A DNA stretch of 64,000 nucleotides, from NCBI GenBank assembly GCA_024233285.1, contig JACKPU010000002.1, positions 1 to 64,000 of the forward strand, given 5' to 3'. Each line of letters opens with the position of its first letter. Within the stretch, counting starts at the first letter, position 1. Both the position numbers and the translations under genes were made by a program. Of the stretch, positions 32,678-41,783 are shown piece by piece. The notes beneath the pieces were generated by a model that was not told the DNA's origin, ran no database searches, and saw only the letters and a list, made by a program, of their open reading frames with translations. Source of the DNA: Opitutaceae bacterium. Its GTDB lineage: Bacteria; Verrucomicrobiota; Verrucomicrobiia; Opitutales; Opitutaceae.

Positions 32678-33865
32678 TCAAGGCACGAGCAGAAAGACCG
32701 CGAGCGTGCGGTCAGTTTCCTCGTTTCCGCGCAGAAAAGTGTAGGTCACTTCTTCTGCCTCGGCGATCAACCGTTCGTAGCGATGGAAGTTCCATTGCGC
32801 GACCGGTTCCCCGTTGATGCGGCTGACAAGATCGCCCGCCTGCACGTTGGCCCAGGTGGCGGGGGAATCGGGAACCACGCCGGCCACGCGCCAGTAAGCG
32901 GGCGTCTTGCTAAAACTCAGGCCGGTGCTGCGTTTTGACGGCACGGTGACCGGCGCACGGGCCTCGCGGTAAAACGTCACGTTCTTCTTGGCCTGGTCGA
33001 AGGTGATGCTGAAACGGCGCAGCAATCCGCCGCCGATGGAATTCAGGCTTTCGTTGAGGTAAACGATGGGCTCGGGCACGGTGTAATTGCCGATTTGCAA
33101 GGCGCTATTCAGTCGCGCACTTTCCTGCAAATGGTCGCCGGTCAGTGTGCCCACGAGCACGGCGGGGCGCGGCGGGGCGCGATAACTCAAATTGAGCCCG
33201 GTGGGATCAAGGTTCAGCGTCGCATCACTGCCGCTGTCCACCAGCATCGCGATTTCCCGGTCGCCGAGCCTGACGGGCACGAACGGCAGGCTTTGCGCGT
33301 TCGTGCTGGGCAGGGTTGTTCCCGGGACGAGGGCGTTGCTTTTGGCGGGCGCAAGGATCACGCGTGATTGCGGATAATCGAGCGTCAGCCGGGTGTCGCG
33401 AAAAAGGGAGAACCCGAGAATGCCGTCGATTTTGATCCCGAAGTGCGCGGACAACGCGCTGCAATCATAGATGCTCACCGGCACGTCTTCGAAGTGCGCG
33501 TCGCCGAGGTCGATTTGTTCGATGACGGTCGTCGGCAGCTCGGTGATGTCGCCGTTGGCGGAACGCACACGGACGGGAGGAATGCCGGTTGGCGGCGCGT
33601 TTCTCACGCGATAGCGATTCGCGAGTTCGGGCGATACATGGGTGAGCGATGAGCCGGTATCGATCAGGAAGTGGTAAGGCCCGTGCCGGTCCCACGAGCT
33701 GGTGACGATGAGCGCGTGACCATATTGTTCGACCGGCACCACCACGAGCGGCGCGGCGAGTTTGGTGCGCGCCGGACGCGTGGAATCGCGCGGGGCGATC
33801 TGACAGCCGGCCAGCAGCAGCATCGCCGCGGCGGCGATGCAGATCAGTTTGGCCATGGTTCTCAT
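32678..33865 (-). CDS. Retropepsin-like aspartyl protease lipoprotein with PDZ domain
   Basis: A 395-residue protein. The N-terminus (KLICIAAAAMLLLAGCQI) is a clear lipoprotein signal with lipobox LAGC. Two aspartyl-protease half-sites are visible: FLIDTGSSLTHVS (Asp69) and MLVDSGSDATLNL (Asp210), each followed by hydrophobic-Gly strands (GILGFSLF; GGGLLRRFSITFD). A PDZ domain occupies about 305-395 (GVVPDSPATWANVQAGDLVSRINGEPV). Having both half-sites in one chain means it could form a pepsin-like active site without dimerising. It should act at the outer or periplasmic face; the substrate is unknown. The start at 33865 overlaps the MFS stop by four bases (ATGA); an ATG at 33856 is possible. 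Confidence 0.85.
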   Translation of the reverse strand: MRTMAKLICIAAAAMLLLAGCQIAPRDSTRPARTKLAAPLVVVPVEQYGHALIVTSSWDRHGPYHFLIDTGSSLTHVSPELANRYRVRNAPPTGIPPVRVRSANGDITELPTTVIEQIDLGDAHFEDVPVSIYDCSALSAHFGIKIDGILGFSLFRDTRLTLDYPQSRVILAPAKSNALVPGTTLPSTNAQSLPFVPVRLGDREIAMLVDSGSDATLNLDPTGLNLSYRAPPRPAVLVGTLTGDHLQESARLNSALQIGNYTVPEPIVYLNESLNSIGGGLLRRFSITFDQAKKNVTFYREARAPVTVPSKRSTGLSFSKTPAYWRVAGVVPDSPATWANVQAGDLVSRINGEPVAQWNFHRYERLIAEAEEVTYTFLRGNEETDRTLAVFLLVP

Positions 33866-35238
33866 TTTTCGGGCTTGGGCAGCGGCAGGGCCAGCACCCA
33901 GGGAATGATGACCACCGCGGCTACCAACAGATAGGTGACGGTGCCACCGAGCCACCAGTAACAAAAACACGCGACCAACGGGCCGACCCCCCGGGCGAGA
34001 GAACCCAACGAACGAAAAATACCGAGCATGCGGCCTTGTTGGGTGGCAGGGCTGTAAAGTGAGACCAAGGCCGAGACGGACGGATTGATCAATCCCGCGC
34101 CCAGCCCGGTGATGGCGAGTCCGGTGTAGAGCAGCGTGGATGATCCCGCGAGCCCGAGCAACGCGATGCCGAGGCATACGCTGAGCAGACCGGTCAGCAA
34201 AACAGGCTTTTCACCGAACTTTGGGACGGCTTTTCGCACAATGCCGCCTTGCGTCAATATCAGCACCAGCCCGAGAAAGACGAAGATCTTGAACATGTCG
34301 GTCGGCGCATAGCCGAATCGTTCCGTGACCAGAAACGGCAGCGAAAACTCCATGCCGCTGAACGCGAGCGTGAAGATGAAGTAGAGCCAGGTGGTGCGGC
34401 GCGCCGGACCGGCTTCCGCGTGAACGAGTGCGCTCAGAGGGTGCCGCACGCGAACCGGTGCTTCGCTCTGTTGATGGGCCGGGTCTAGGGTCTCGCGGAA
34501 GCGCAGCGCGACCCACACGAGATTGACCACACTGAAGATCAACGAAATCAGCGCGGGCAGGGAGAAGGGATTCACCCCCAGGCGGACCAGGGTTTCATTG
34601 CCGTGGCTCAGATCGTGAAACGCCGCGACGCTGCCGATGGCGGGGCCGAACAGAAAACCAAGGCCGAACGCCACGCCGACGACTCCCATGCCTTTGGCGC
34701 GATTTTCGCGCGTCGTCACATCGGCGACCGCAGCGGTTGCGACGGAAAGGTTGCCGGCGAAGGCGCCGCCGAGCAGGCGGGCGAAAATGAAGAGCAGAAA
34801 TGAACCGCTGAAAAACCACAGCACGTAACTCAGGGTGGTGCCGCTGATTGTCAGCAAGAGCACGCGGCGGCGGCCGATCCGGTCGGACAAACCGCCCCAG
34901 ATTGGCGCGAACACAAATTGCAGGAAGGCGTAGAGCGAACCGAGAATGCCGCCAAACAGCACGGCGCGGTAGTTGTCGTGCGAACCGGCGACCTGCGCGA
35001 ACTGATCGATTTGCCGCAGCAACCAGCCGAGAATGCCGGTGTCGCCCTCGACCCGGAAGTAGTGCTCCAGAATGGCCGGGAAGAGCGGAAAAATGATGGT
35101 GAAGCCCAGCAGATCGATGAAGATCGTCAGGAAAATGACCCCGAGGGACAGCGGTGGTTTGGTCCGGGAGGAGTTGGCGACGGGTTCGGGCACGGTGAAG
35201 TTGTCAGCAAAGCAGTTCGCCCGGCCGCGCCAAGGCAC
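33862..35238 (-). CDS. MFS transporter, TetA-like
   Basis: A 458-residue major-facilitator protein with about 12 helices. The first helix region carries IFLTIFIDLLGFTIIFPLFPAIL (TetA-like motif D1). The motif A loop is GGLSDRIGRRRVLLL, and antiporter-type motif C-like Gly/Ala spacing occurs in GVVGVAFGLGFLFGPAIG. A long extracytoplasmic loop (about 60-95) separates helices 1 and 2, unusual for the family, which normally has a short one. The drug-antiporter group is the nearest type, but no substrate can be given. It is translationally coupled to the protease gene. A GTG at 35193 (VPEPVANS) is an alternative start, giving 443 residues. Confidence 0.88.
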   Translation of the reverse strand: MPWRGRANCFADNFTVPEPVANSSRTKPPLSLGVIFLTIFIDLLGFTIIFPLFPAILEHYFRVEGDTGILGWLLRQIDQFAQVAGSHDNYRAVLFGGILGSLYAFLQFVFAPIWGGLSDRIGRRRVLLLTISGTTLSYVLWFFSGSFLLFIFARLLGGAFAGNLSVATAAVADVTTRENRAKGMGVVGVAFGLGFLFGPAIGSVAAFHDLSHGNETLVRLGVNPFSLPALISLIFSVVNLVWVALRFRETLDPAHQQSEAPVRVRHPLSALVHAEAGPARRTTWLYFIFTLAFSGMEFSLPFLVTERFGYAPTDMFKIFVFLGLVLILTQGGIVRKAVPKFGEKPVLLTGLLSVCLGIALLGLAGSSTLLYTGLAITGLGAGLINPSVSALVSLYSPATQQGRMLGIFRSLGSLARGVGPLVACFCYWWLGGTVTYLLVAAVVIIPWVLALPLPKPEK

Positions 35239-35283
35239 AATCTGAACTTCCAGCAGCCCTAATGACTTTCCCCCGGCCGACTT

Positions 35284-37863
35284 CTACGCCGGGCTGCGCT
35301 CCCGGGGTGTCGGCCCGGCTTTTTGCAGCGCTTTCTCCAGCATCGAGCGACTGAAGGGTTTGACCAGAAAAGGGGTGACGGTGGATGCCGCGCCGCGTTC
35401 GTTGTTGCCGCTCATCAAGATGACGGGCAAGTCGGGCCGGATCTTGCCCAGTTCAAGGAGCGTTTCTTCTCCGCTCAAACCCGGCATCACACAATCGAGC
35501 AAAACGACGGCGTAGCGCGCAGGCTGGGCTTTGATCTTCTCAATCGCTTCTGCGCCTCGGGCGGCGGGATCGGCTTCGAACCCGAGCGAGCGGAACAGTT
35601 CGCAAGTCACCTCCCGCACCGGTTCGTCGTCATCAACGACCAGCGCAATTGCGGTCCCTTCGGCACCCTTTGCCGTGCCGGCCAGCGGAAAGAATATCGT
35701 AAAGGTGGTGCCTTGCCCGCGGGTGCTTTTGACCTGAATTGCCGCCTTGTGGCCGCGCACGATGCCGATGACCGCGGCCAGGCCCAACCCGCGGCCTTCA
35801 AATTTGGTGCTGAAGAACGGATCGAAGATGCGCTTGAGCACCTCGGCATCAATGCCGGAGCCGTTGTCGGCGACTTCCAAAGCGAGATAACGCCCGGCCG
35901 GCAGGTCGTTGCCCGCGATGCATTGATGCAACTGGCGGCTGTCCACGTCCGCGACGCGGGTGGTGACGGTGATTCGGCCGCCTTTCTCGGGCATGGCTTC
36001 GCCGGCGTTGATCACCAGATTCATGACGATCTGGCTGATCTCCGCGGGATCGCCGTGGATGGCGGGCGTGGTTTCCTCTGATTTGAAGATCAATTCCACG
36101 GCGCCGCCCAAACTGCTGCGCAGCAACGGCAGCATGTCTTTGACGATGTGGGCCAGATCGACGTCCTCCTTGGTGAGCTGGCCTTGTCCGGCATAGGCAA
36201 GCATTTGCCGGCAGAGCAGGGCGGCGTGACGCGCGGCGTGCTCGACTTGCGCGAGGTTTTCAACGCCATGGGAATCCGGCGGCAGCTCCAATTTGGCCAT
36301 GGACGCATTGCCCAGGATCGTGGTCAGCAGATTGTTAAAATCGTGCGCGACCCCGCCGGCGAGGAGTCCGAGGCTTTCGCGCTTTTGCGACTCCTGCATG
36401 CGTCGCTCGATGAGCAGCTTCTGGTTCTCCGCGAGTTTTTGGATCGAGATGTCGATCACCAGTCCCTCGACGAATCGCAAGTCGCCCTCCGGAGTGTAAA
36501 CACCCTGGCCACGCGAGAGCACCCAGCGTTCGTCACCGTCGCGCGTGCGGATGCGGTATTCGATTTCGAACGGGCGTCTGGACAGAAGCGATTCGCCGGT
36601 TTTGGCCCGGACCATGGGCAAATCATCGGGATGAATCAACTGGCGCGGATGCGGCTGGGCCGCGATGAGGTCGGCCACACTGTATCCGGTCAAGGCCTCG
36701 GCGCCATTGCTCATGAACAGGGTTTTGCGATCCGCCTCGTAGCCCAACCGGAAAACCATGCCCGGGAGGCTTTGCATGAGGCTCTCAAGCTGGCGCCGGC
36801 TTTCCTTGAGCTCGATGGTCTGGCGATCGACCTCCTCGCCGATGACTTCGGCGCGCCGGCCCAGGATCTGCACAATTCCGGCGAGCAGTCCGGTGATGGT
36901 CAGTCCGCCAATCAACAACCAGTAAGGCGCAGCGGTGTGATAAGCGGCCAACCAGGCTTGGTTCGGCCGGTAGAGGACCACCCAGTGACGATCACCGACC
37001 GGGATTCGCTTTTCGATATACAGATCCCGACGAAACTCCTCCTCGGTATCTGGCGTTGTTTTGGGTATTCCATCAACCGTGCTAAAGAGCGCGCGTTTGG
37101 CAGGATCGGCGTTCGGGTCCAGGTAGAGGATGTCGAGCGTTTCAAACGGAGCGTTGCTTTGCGGCCGTTCCAACATTTCGGCGAGCCGGATGACCGCCTG
37201 AACAAAGCCCATGATGCGGCCGTTGTTTTCATTATCAATCACCGGCCAGATAAAAATCACACTGAATTGGTCGGGCTGGTTTTCCTGAATCAGACGGAGG
37301 CGCGGACTGACGGTCATACTGCCGTTGGCCCGCGCATTTTCGAGGACCGTGGTGGTCGGCCCGTGTTTCAGGTCGAAGCCGAAGGCGCGCTCGTTGCCCT
37401 GCATGGGTTCGACATAAAGTATCGGCCAATACTCTTCTGCCGGGGGGGCGCGCTCGCCAGTGTTCGTTACAAAGTGAAAGTCTCGCCCGATGCGAGTGAT
37501 GACCTCATTTTCCACCGTGGCGCGGGAAGCATGCGGGACGATAGGGATCCACTCCAGTGCGGTGATGCCTTCGTAGCGCGCGAGGATTTCGTGCGAGGCC
37601 AACGCGAACTCACCCGCAGTCACGCGGTTTGAGCCGATGAACACATTGCGCAGCCCGAAAAGTGCGCTCTCAAAACCAAGGATCACCTCGCGCACCAAGG
37701 CGCTGTGGTTTTCTGCTTGATGGGAGAACTCGGTCCGCAGGTTTGATTCCTGATTCTGGCGCGAGATATCGAAGCTCGCCAGTGACAAACAGATCCCCAA
37801 CCCGGCCACGGCGGCGACCAAGCTCCTCCTGCGCAAAAGGACTCTATGCGCTTGGGGCGACAT
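35284..37863 (-). CDS. Hybrid sensor histidine kinase with CHASE and PAS domains
   Basis: An 859-residue membrane kinase. The first helix is near residues 14-32, a CHASE-like periplasmic sensor covers about 60-290 (YEGITALEWIPIVPHASRATVE, FGFDLKHGPT) and a second helix is at about 310-330. A PAS domain (360-480: SLPGMVFRLGYEADRKTLFMSNGAEALTGYS) and the kinase core follow: His507 in GGVAHDFNNLLTTILGN, N box NLVINAGEAM, G boxes NGSGIDAEVLKRIFDPFF and GLGLAAVIGIVRGH. A C-terminal receiver has Asp790 in LLDCVMPG and Lys in LVKPFS. No DNA-binding partner gene is adjacent, so the output is unknown. The start at 37863 is preferred over 37905 because GGAG precedes it at good spacing. Confidence 0.92.
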   Translation of the reverse strand: MSPQAHRVLLRRRSLVAAVAGLGICLSLASFDISRQNQESNLRTEFSHQAENHSALVREVILGFESALFGLRNVFIGSNRVTAGEFALASHEILARYEGITALEWIPIVPHASRATVENEVITRIGRDFHFVTNTGERAPPAEEYWPILYVEPMQGNERAFGFDLKHGPTTTVLENARANGSMTVSPRLRLIQENQPDQFSVIFIWPVIDNENNGRIMGFVQAVIRLAEMLERPQSNAPFETLDILYLDPNADPAKRALFSTVDGIPKTTPDTEEEFRRDLYIEKRIPVGDRHWVVLYRPNQAWLAAYHTAAPYWLLIGGLTITGLLAGIVQILGRRAEVIGEEVDRQTIELKESRRQLESLMQSLPGMVFRLGYEADRKTLFMSNGAEALTGYSVADLIAAQPHPRQLIHPDDLPMVRAKTGESLLSRRPFEIEYRIRTRDGDERWVLSRGQGVYTPEGDLRFVEGLVIDISIQKLAENQKLLIERRMQESQKRESLGLLAGGVAHDFNNLLTTILGNASMAKLELPPDSHGVENLAQVEHAARHAALLCRQMLAYAGQGQLTKEDVDLAHIVKDMLPLLRSSLGGAVELIFKSEETTPAIHGDPAEISQIVMNLVINAGEAMPEKGGRITVTTRVADVDSRQLHQCIAGNDLPAGRYLALEVADNGSGIDAEVLKRIFDPFFSTKFEGRGLGLAAVIGIVRGHKAAIQVKSTRGQGTTFTIFFPLAGTAKGAEGTAIALVVDDDEPVREVTCELFRSLGFEADPAARGAEAIEKIKAQPARYAVVLLDCVMPGLSGEETLLELGKIRPDLPVILMSGNNERGAASTVTPFLVKPFSRSMLEKALQKAGPTPRERSPA

Positions 37864-37934
37864 GCGAAACTCCGGCAGATTGAGGAGTCGCCCAACCGCC
37901 CGCAAGGGTGATCACCCCAGACGCATGCACAATC

Positions 37935-39200
37935 TCAGCCTGAGTAGGGCAGCGGGAAACGCCCGGTCAGGGTTGCGACCCGCGCTCTCGCGGCGTGGAT
38001 GGCCGCTTCTTCATTGGCTGTGCCGACGGCGCCCAGCACCGCGTCGATGCAATCGGCGATCTCGACCATATCGGCCTCGACCATGCCGCGGGTGGTCACC
38101 GCAGGAGTGCCGAGGCGGATGCCCGAGGCTTGGAACGGTGAACGCGTTTCGAACGGCACCGTGTTTTTGTTGCAGGTGATGTGGGCGAGATCGAGTGCGG
38201 CCTGCGCGGCCTTGCCGGTAAGTTCGGGGAATTTGGCGCGGAGATCGATCAACATGAGGTGATTGTCCGTGCCGCCGGAAATGATGTTGTAACCGCGCGC
38301 GATCATTGCCGCAGCGAGCGCCTGCGAATTCTTGATGACCTGCCCCGAGTAGGTCTTGAAGTCCGGCTTGAGGCATTCGCCGAAGCACACGGCCTTGGCT
38401 GCGATGACGTGCTCGAGCGGGCCGCCTTGGCCGCCGGGGAACACCGCGGAGTCGATCGCCTTGGCGTGCTGCGCTTGGCAAAGAATCAAACCGCCACGCG
38501 GCCCGCGCAGGGTTTTGTGCGTGGTCGTCGTGACGAAGTCCGCATGCGGCACCGGCGACGGATGATGACCCGAGGCTACGAGTCCGGCGATGTGCGCAAT
38601 GTCGGCGAAAAGATAGGCGCCGACCGAGCGGGCAATCTCGCCCATCCGGGCGAAATCAATGATGCGGGAGTAGGCGCTGGCGCCAACGGTGATCATTTTC
38701 GGCTTCTCGCGCTGGGCGACGGCGGCGAGTTCATCGTAGTCGATCAGGCCGTTGTCTTCGCGCACACCGTATTGCACGAATTGATAAAGCTTGCCGGAAA
38801 AGTTGGCAGGGTTGCCGTGCGTGAGGTGGCCGCCGTGGCTCAGGTTCATCCCGAGGATCTTGTCGCCCGGCTGAAGCACCGCGGTGTAAACGGCGAAGTT
38901 GGCTTGCGAACCGGAGTGCGGCTGCACGTTGGCGTGGTCGGCGCCGAACATTTGCTTGGCGCGGTCGATCGCGAGCTGCTCGATCACGTCGACATGTTCG
39001 CAACCGCCATACCAGCGTTTGGCCGGATAACCTTCGGCGTATTTGTTGGTCAGCACACTGCCCTGGGCCTCCATGACGGCCGGGTAGGTGAAGTTCTCGG
39101 AAGCGATCAGCTCGATGTGGCTTTGCTGACGACCGAGCTCGGCCGTGATGGCAGCATGGACTTCCGGATCGAGGGTCTTGAGCGGCGAGGCGTTGAGCAT
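37935..39200 (-). CDS. glyA: Serine hydroxymethyltransferase
   Basis: A 421-residue PLP enzyme that converts serine and tetrahydrofolate to glycine and 5,10-methylene-tetrahydrofolate. Landmarks are the N-terminal HIELIASENFTYPAVMEAQGS, TNKYAEGYPAKRWYGGCEHVD, HGGHLTHG, and the PLP lysine Lys229 within TTTTHKTLRGPRGG. Length and order match bacterial GlyA fully. The start at 39200 (MLNASPLKTLD) matches the family; an upstream ATG at 39242 would add 14 residues. A 76-base gap separates it from the upstream LMW phosphatase gene. Confidence 0.96.
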   Translation of the reverse strand: MLNASPLKTLDPEVHAAITAELGRQQSHIELIASENFTYPAVMEAQGSVLTNKYAEGYPAKRWYGGCEHVDVIEQLAIDRAKQMFGADHANVQPHSGSQANFAVYTAVLQPGDKILGMNLSHGGHLTHGNPANFSGKLYQFVQYGVREDNGLIDYDELAAVAQREKPKMITVGASAYSRIIDFARMGEIARSVGAYLFADIAHIAGLVASGHHPSPVPHADFVTTTTHKTLRGPRGGLILCQAQHAKAIDSAVFPGGQGGPLEHVIAAKAVCFGECLKPDFKTYSGQVIKNSQALAAAMIARGYNIISGGTDNHLMLIDLRAKFPELTGKAAQAALDLAHITCNKNTVPFETRSPFQASGIRLGTPAVTTRGMVEADMVEIADCIDAVLGAVGTANEEAAIHAARARVATLTGRFPLPYSG

Positions 39201-39276
39201 GGTTAGGCCGGTAAAAGCACCCGGAAACTCCCGCGGACGCAAAGGTTTTTCGCTGCCGGCGGATTTCGCGCGTGTC

Positions 39277-39756
39277 TTAACGCGGTCCGACCAGGCGGCG
39301 CACGTGGGCGATAATACTGGGGACGGCCTCGACGAGTTCGTCGCGACAAAGTTCGTAGAGTTTCAGCGGACCGCCAAACGGGTCGGCAATTTCGCGGTCG
39401 GAACCGGTTGGCATGAACTCGCGGAAGAGGTGCAGATTTTTCGGCGCGGGATCGGCTTGCAGTTGAATCATGGCGCGATGCGTCTCGGTCATGCAGAGGA
39501 CGATCAAGGCCTCATCCAGCATCTTTTGGGTGAGCGGCTGGCTGGTGTGTTTCGCAATGTCGATGCCGACTTTTTTGAGCGCGATCAGGGAATTTTCGGA
39601 AACCTTCTCGCCGTTGCGGGCGGCGACGCCGGCGGAGATGACGGGGATGGAGCGGAGCGGTTCCGCTTCGGCGGCGAGGGCATGGCGCAAGAGCCCTTCG
39701 CCCATCGGACTGCGGCAGATGTTGGCGGTGCAAACAATGATTATGGAACCGGGCAT
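39277..39756 (-). CDS. Low-molecular-weight protein-tyrosine phosphatase-like protein
   Basis: A 159-residue LMW-PTP. The active-site loop is Cys9-TANIC-Arg15-Ser (C-X5-R-S) at the N-terminus, and the general acid Asp125 lies in IADPFGG. Family enzymes dephosphorylate Tyr (Wzb/Etp type) or arginine (YwlE type); Thr after the catalytic Cys (CTANICRS) is the YwlE-like version, which favours protein-arginine phosphatase but does not prove it. No tyrosine kinase gene is next to it. It lies in a minus-strand run, between glyA and a secreted protein gene, with no overlaps. Confidence 0.88.
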   Translation of the reverse strand: MPGSIIIVCTANICRSPMGEGLLRHALAAEAEPLRSIPVISAGVAARNGEKVSENSLIALKKVGIDIAKHTSQPLTQKMLDEALIVLCMTETHRAMIQLQADPAPKNLHLFREFMPTGSDREIADPFGGPLKLYELCRDELVEAVPSIIAHVRRLVGPR

Positions 39757-39805
39757 CGCGGTGGTTATGGGATACGTTTTGGCGGAAAACGCAAAGACGG
39801 ATGCG

Positions 39806-40441
39806 TCAGGGCTGTTTGGAGCCCAGAATCAACCACGCACGGTGGATCTGCACGGCGCGTTGCAGCGCAAGATCAACCGGCGGAGAGTCGGCATCGGGTG
39901 CGGTCTCGTCGGTCAATTCCGGTTCGATTTCCTCTGTCAGGGATTCACCGCGGCTGCGGGCCGCCAGGATCGCGGCTTCGTCGTGGCGGGTTTTGGCGGT
40001 GATTCGCGAGATCAGGCTGGCGATTTCGGTGCCGGCTTGCAGCGCGTGGTAGGCGGTGAGTTCCGCTTCCGCGGAAATGGAAATGACGATATCAGGCGCA
40101 AAGGACGCCGTTGCCGGACCGATGACCAGCAAACGAGTGTGCGGTGCGAGCCGGGCCAATATTGCGCGCAGCTCCGGAGCAGTTCGCGTATTGGCCAGAA
40201 CGAAGACCGGGGCTTGCCGCTGCAGCCAATCCGTGAGCGCTTTTTCGGCTACGGCACCCGGACCTGTGTAACGCAAATCGAGCACGGCGCTGCGGTTGGC
40301 ATCCAACTGGGGCAATCCCGGGGTGGCTTCGGTGATACGAAAGTAAACCAAGCCCTTTCCGAGGTCGTGTTCCAGCGGTGCGGCTGAAACGACCCTCGCG
40401 ATCATGAGAACCAGGAGGCAAAGCTTGGTGGCGAATCTCAT
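39806..40441 (-). CDS. Secreted protein of unknown function, coupled to purD
   Basis: A 211-residue protein with a clear signal peptide (about 1-20: KLCLLVLMIARVVSA-AP). The mature part alternates strands and helices: GLVYFRITEATPGLPQLD, SAVLDLRYTGPG, ALTDWLQRQAPVFVLANTRTAPELRAIL and APHTRLLVIGPATASFAPDIVISISAEAE. This reads like a Rossmann-type or S41-protease-substrate-like fold, but no catalytic motif stands out and I do not recognise a family. The C-terminus is acidic. Its ATG overlaps the purD TGA by four bases, so it is translated with purD, an odd partner for an exported protein. Confidence 0.7.
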   Translation of the reverse strand: MRFATKLCLLVLMIARVVSAAPLEHDLGKGLVYFRITEATPGLPQLDANRSAVLDLRYTGPGAVAEKALTDWLQRQAPVFVLANTRTAPELRAILARLAPHTRLLVIGPATASFAPDIVISISAEAELTAYHALQAGTEIASLISRITAKTRHDEAAILAARSRGESLTEEIEPELTDETAPDADSPPVDLALQRAVQIHRAWLILGSKQP

Positions 40442-41721
40442 CGACGGTTGAGCTGTCGCGCGCCGATGTCGCGACGATAATATTTTGTCGTGCATTCGAT
40501 GGCCGCGCACGCGGCGTAGGCATCGGCGGCGGCTTGGGGCAGGGTCGCAGCGAGGGCGGTCACGCCGAGCACGCGCCCGCCATTGGTGACCAGTTCGCCG
40601 GCGGGATTGCGTGCGGTGCCCGCGTGGATGACCGCCACGTTGTCCGGTAGTGTCGGAATCGAGATCACATCGCCTTTGGGGTAACTGTCAGGATAACCCT
40701 TCGCGGCGATGACGACGCACACCGCATAGTTGGATTTCACCTTGAGCGTGTAGCCGGCGAGTTCACGGTTGGCGGCGCGCCAGAGGAGTTCGAGCAAATC
40801 ACTTTCGAGTCGGGGCAACACGACTTGGGTTTCCGGGTCGCCGAAACGCGTGTTGTATTCGATCACACTCGGGCCGTCGGGCGTGAGCATGATGCCGATG
40901 AAAAGGGTGCCCCGAAAATCAATGCCTTCGTCGGCGATGGCGTTCACCGACGGCCGCACAATCTCGTTTTCGATGCGGGCGAAAATCTCCGGCGTCACGA
41001 CCTCGGCGGGCGAATAGGTGCCCATGCCGCCGGTGTTGGGTCCGGTATCGCCGTCGCCGATGCGTTTGTGGTCCTGCGAAGTCGGCAGGATGACGTAATC
41101 GCGACCGGAGACGACAACGAGAATCGAGGTCTCTTCGCCGACGAGACAGTCTTCGATCAGGATCTTGCTGCTGCTCTCGCCGAACTTGCCGGCGAACATT
41201 TCGTGCACTGCGTCGGCGGCCTCGGCGTCGGTTTGGGCAACCGTCACGCCTTTGCCGGCGGCGAGACCGTCGGCCTTGACGACGATGGGCGCGGGGTGGG
41301 ATTTAAGGTATTCCAACGCGGGGGCTTCAGCGGTAAAGATTCCGGCGGCGGCGGTGGTAATCTTGTATTTGAGGAGCGTCTCCTTGGTGAAAATCTTCGA
41401 AGCCTCGAATCGTGCGCCGTCTGCTTTCGGACCATAAACCGGGATGCCGGCGGCGAGCAGTTGATCGGAGAGACCGAGGGCGAGCGGAACTTCCGGGCCG
41501 ACGACGACAAAAGCGATGTTTTCCGCTCTCGCGAGAGCGACGAGTCCAGCGATGTCATCGGCCGCAACCGGGAAGCAGGGCGCATCGGCGGCGATGCCGG
41601 CGTTGCCGGGCGCGCAAATCACGCGGGGCCGCGCGGGTGAGGCAAGGAGCGAACGAACGAGCGAGTGCTCACGGCCACCGGCACCGACGACGAGGATGGA
41701 GGAAGGGAGTTTGGCAACCAC
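40438..41721 (-). CDS. purD: Phosphoribosylamine-glycine ligase
   Basis: A 427-residue ATP-grasp enzyme of purine synthesis that joins glycine to phosphoribosylamine. SILVVGAGGREHSLV begins the N-domain, and ATP-grasp parts are PIVVKADGLAAGKGVTVA, DCLVGEETSILVVV, SQDHKRIGDGDTGPNTGGMG and YNTRFGDPETQVVLPRLESDL. All are standard PurD landmarks, and length matches. The start is a GTG at 41721, placed where the family begins; the codon lies at the edge of a short intergenic repeat (41716-41752). A secreted protein gene overlaps its stop. Confidence 0.96.
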   Translation of the reverse strand: MVAKLPSSILVVGAGGREHSLVRSLLASPARPRVICAPGNAGIAADAPCFPVAADDIAGLVALARAENIAFVVVGPEVPLALGLSDQLLAAGIPVYGPKADGARFEASKIFTKETLLKYKITTAAAGIFTAEAPALEYLKSHPAPIVVKADGLAAGKGVTVAQTDAEAADAVHEMFAGKFGESSSKILIEDCLVGEETSILVVVSGRDYVILPTSQDHKRIGDGDTGPNTGGMGTYSPAEVVTPEIFARIENEIVRPSVNAIADEGIDFRGTLFIGIMLTPDGPSVIEYNTRFGDPETQVVLPRLESDLLELLWRAANRELAGYTLKVKSNYAVCVVIAAKGYPDSYPKGDVISIPTLPDNVAVIHAGTARNPAGELVTNGGRVLGVTALAATLPQAAADAYAACAAIECTTKYYRRDIGARQLNRR

Positions 41722-41752
41722 GGCTTACACGGATGAACACGGATGCGCGTGG
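41716..41752. repeat. Short CACGGATG-type intergenic repeat
   Basis: Contains ACACGGATGAACACGGATG between the GTG start of purD and the LOG-domain gene's stop. It is of the same general form (spaced ACACGNAT units) as the arms around the GxxExxY gene, though not identical. It occurs singly here with no flanking gene between arms. Confidence 0.6.
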
Positions 41753-41783
41753 CGTAAAGCTGTGTCTCCGTCAGCAGGCGAAA

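Noticed and set aside
36148..37632. 494-residue plus-strand frame
   Set aside because: Antisense to the hybrid histidine kinase, whose domains are complete and in order.
41716..41752. CRISPR-like repeat
   Set aside because: Only two adjacent short units with no spacers and no cas genes anywhere in the window.
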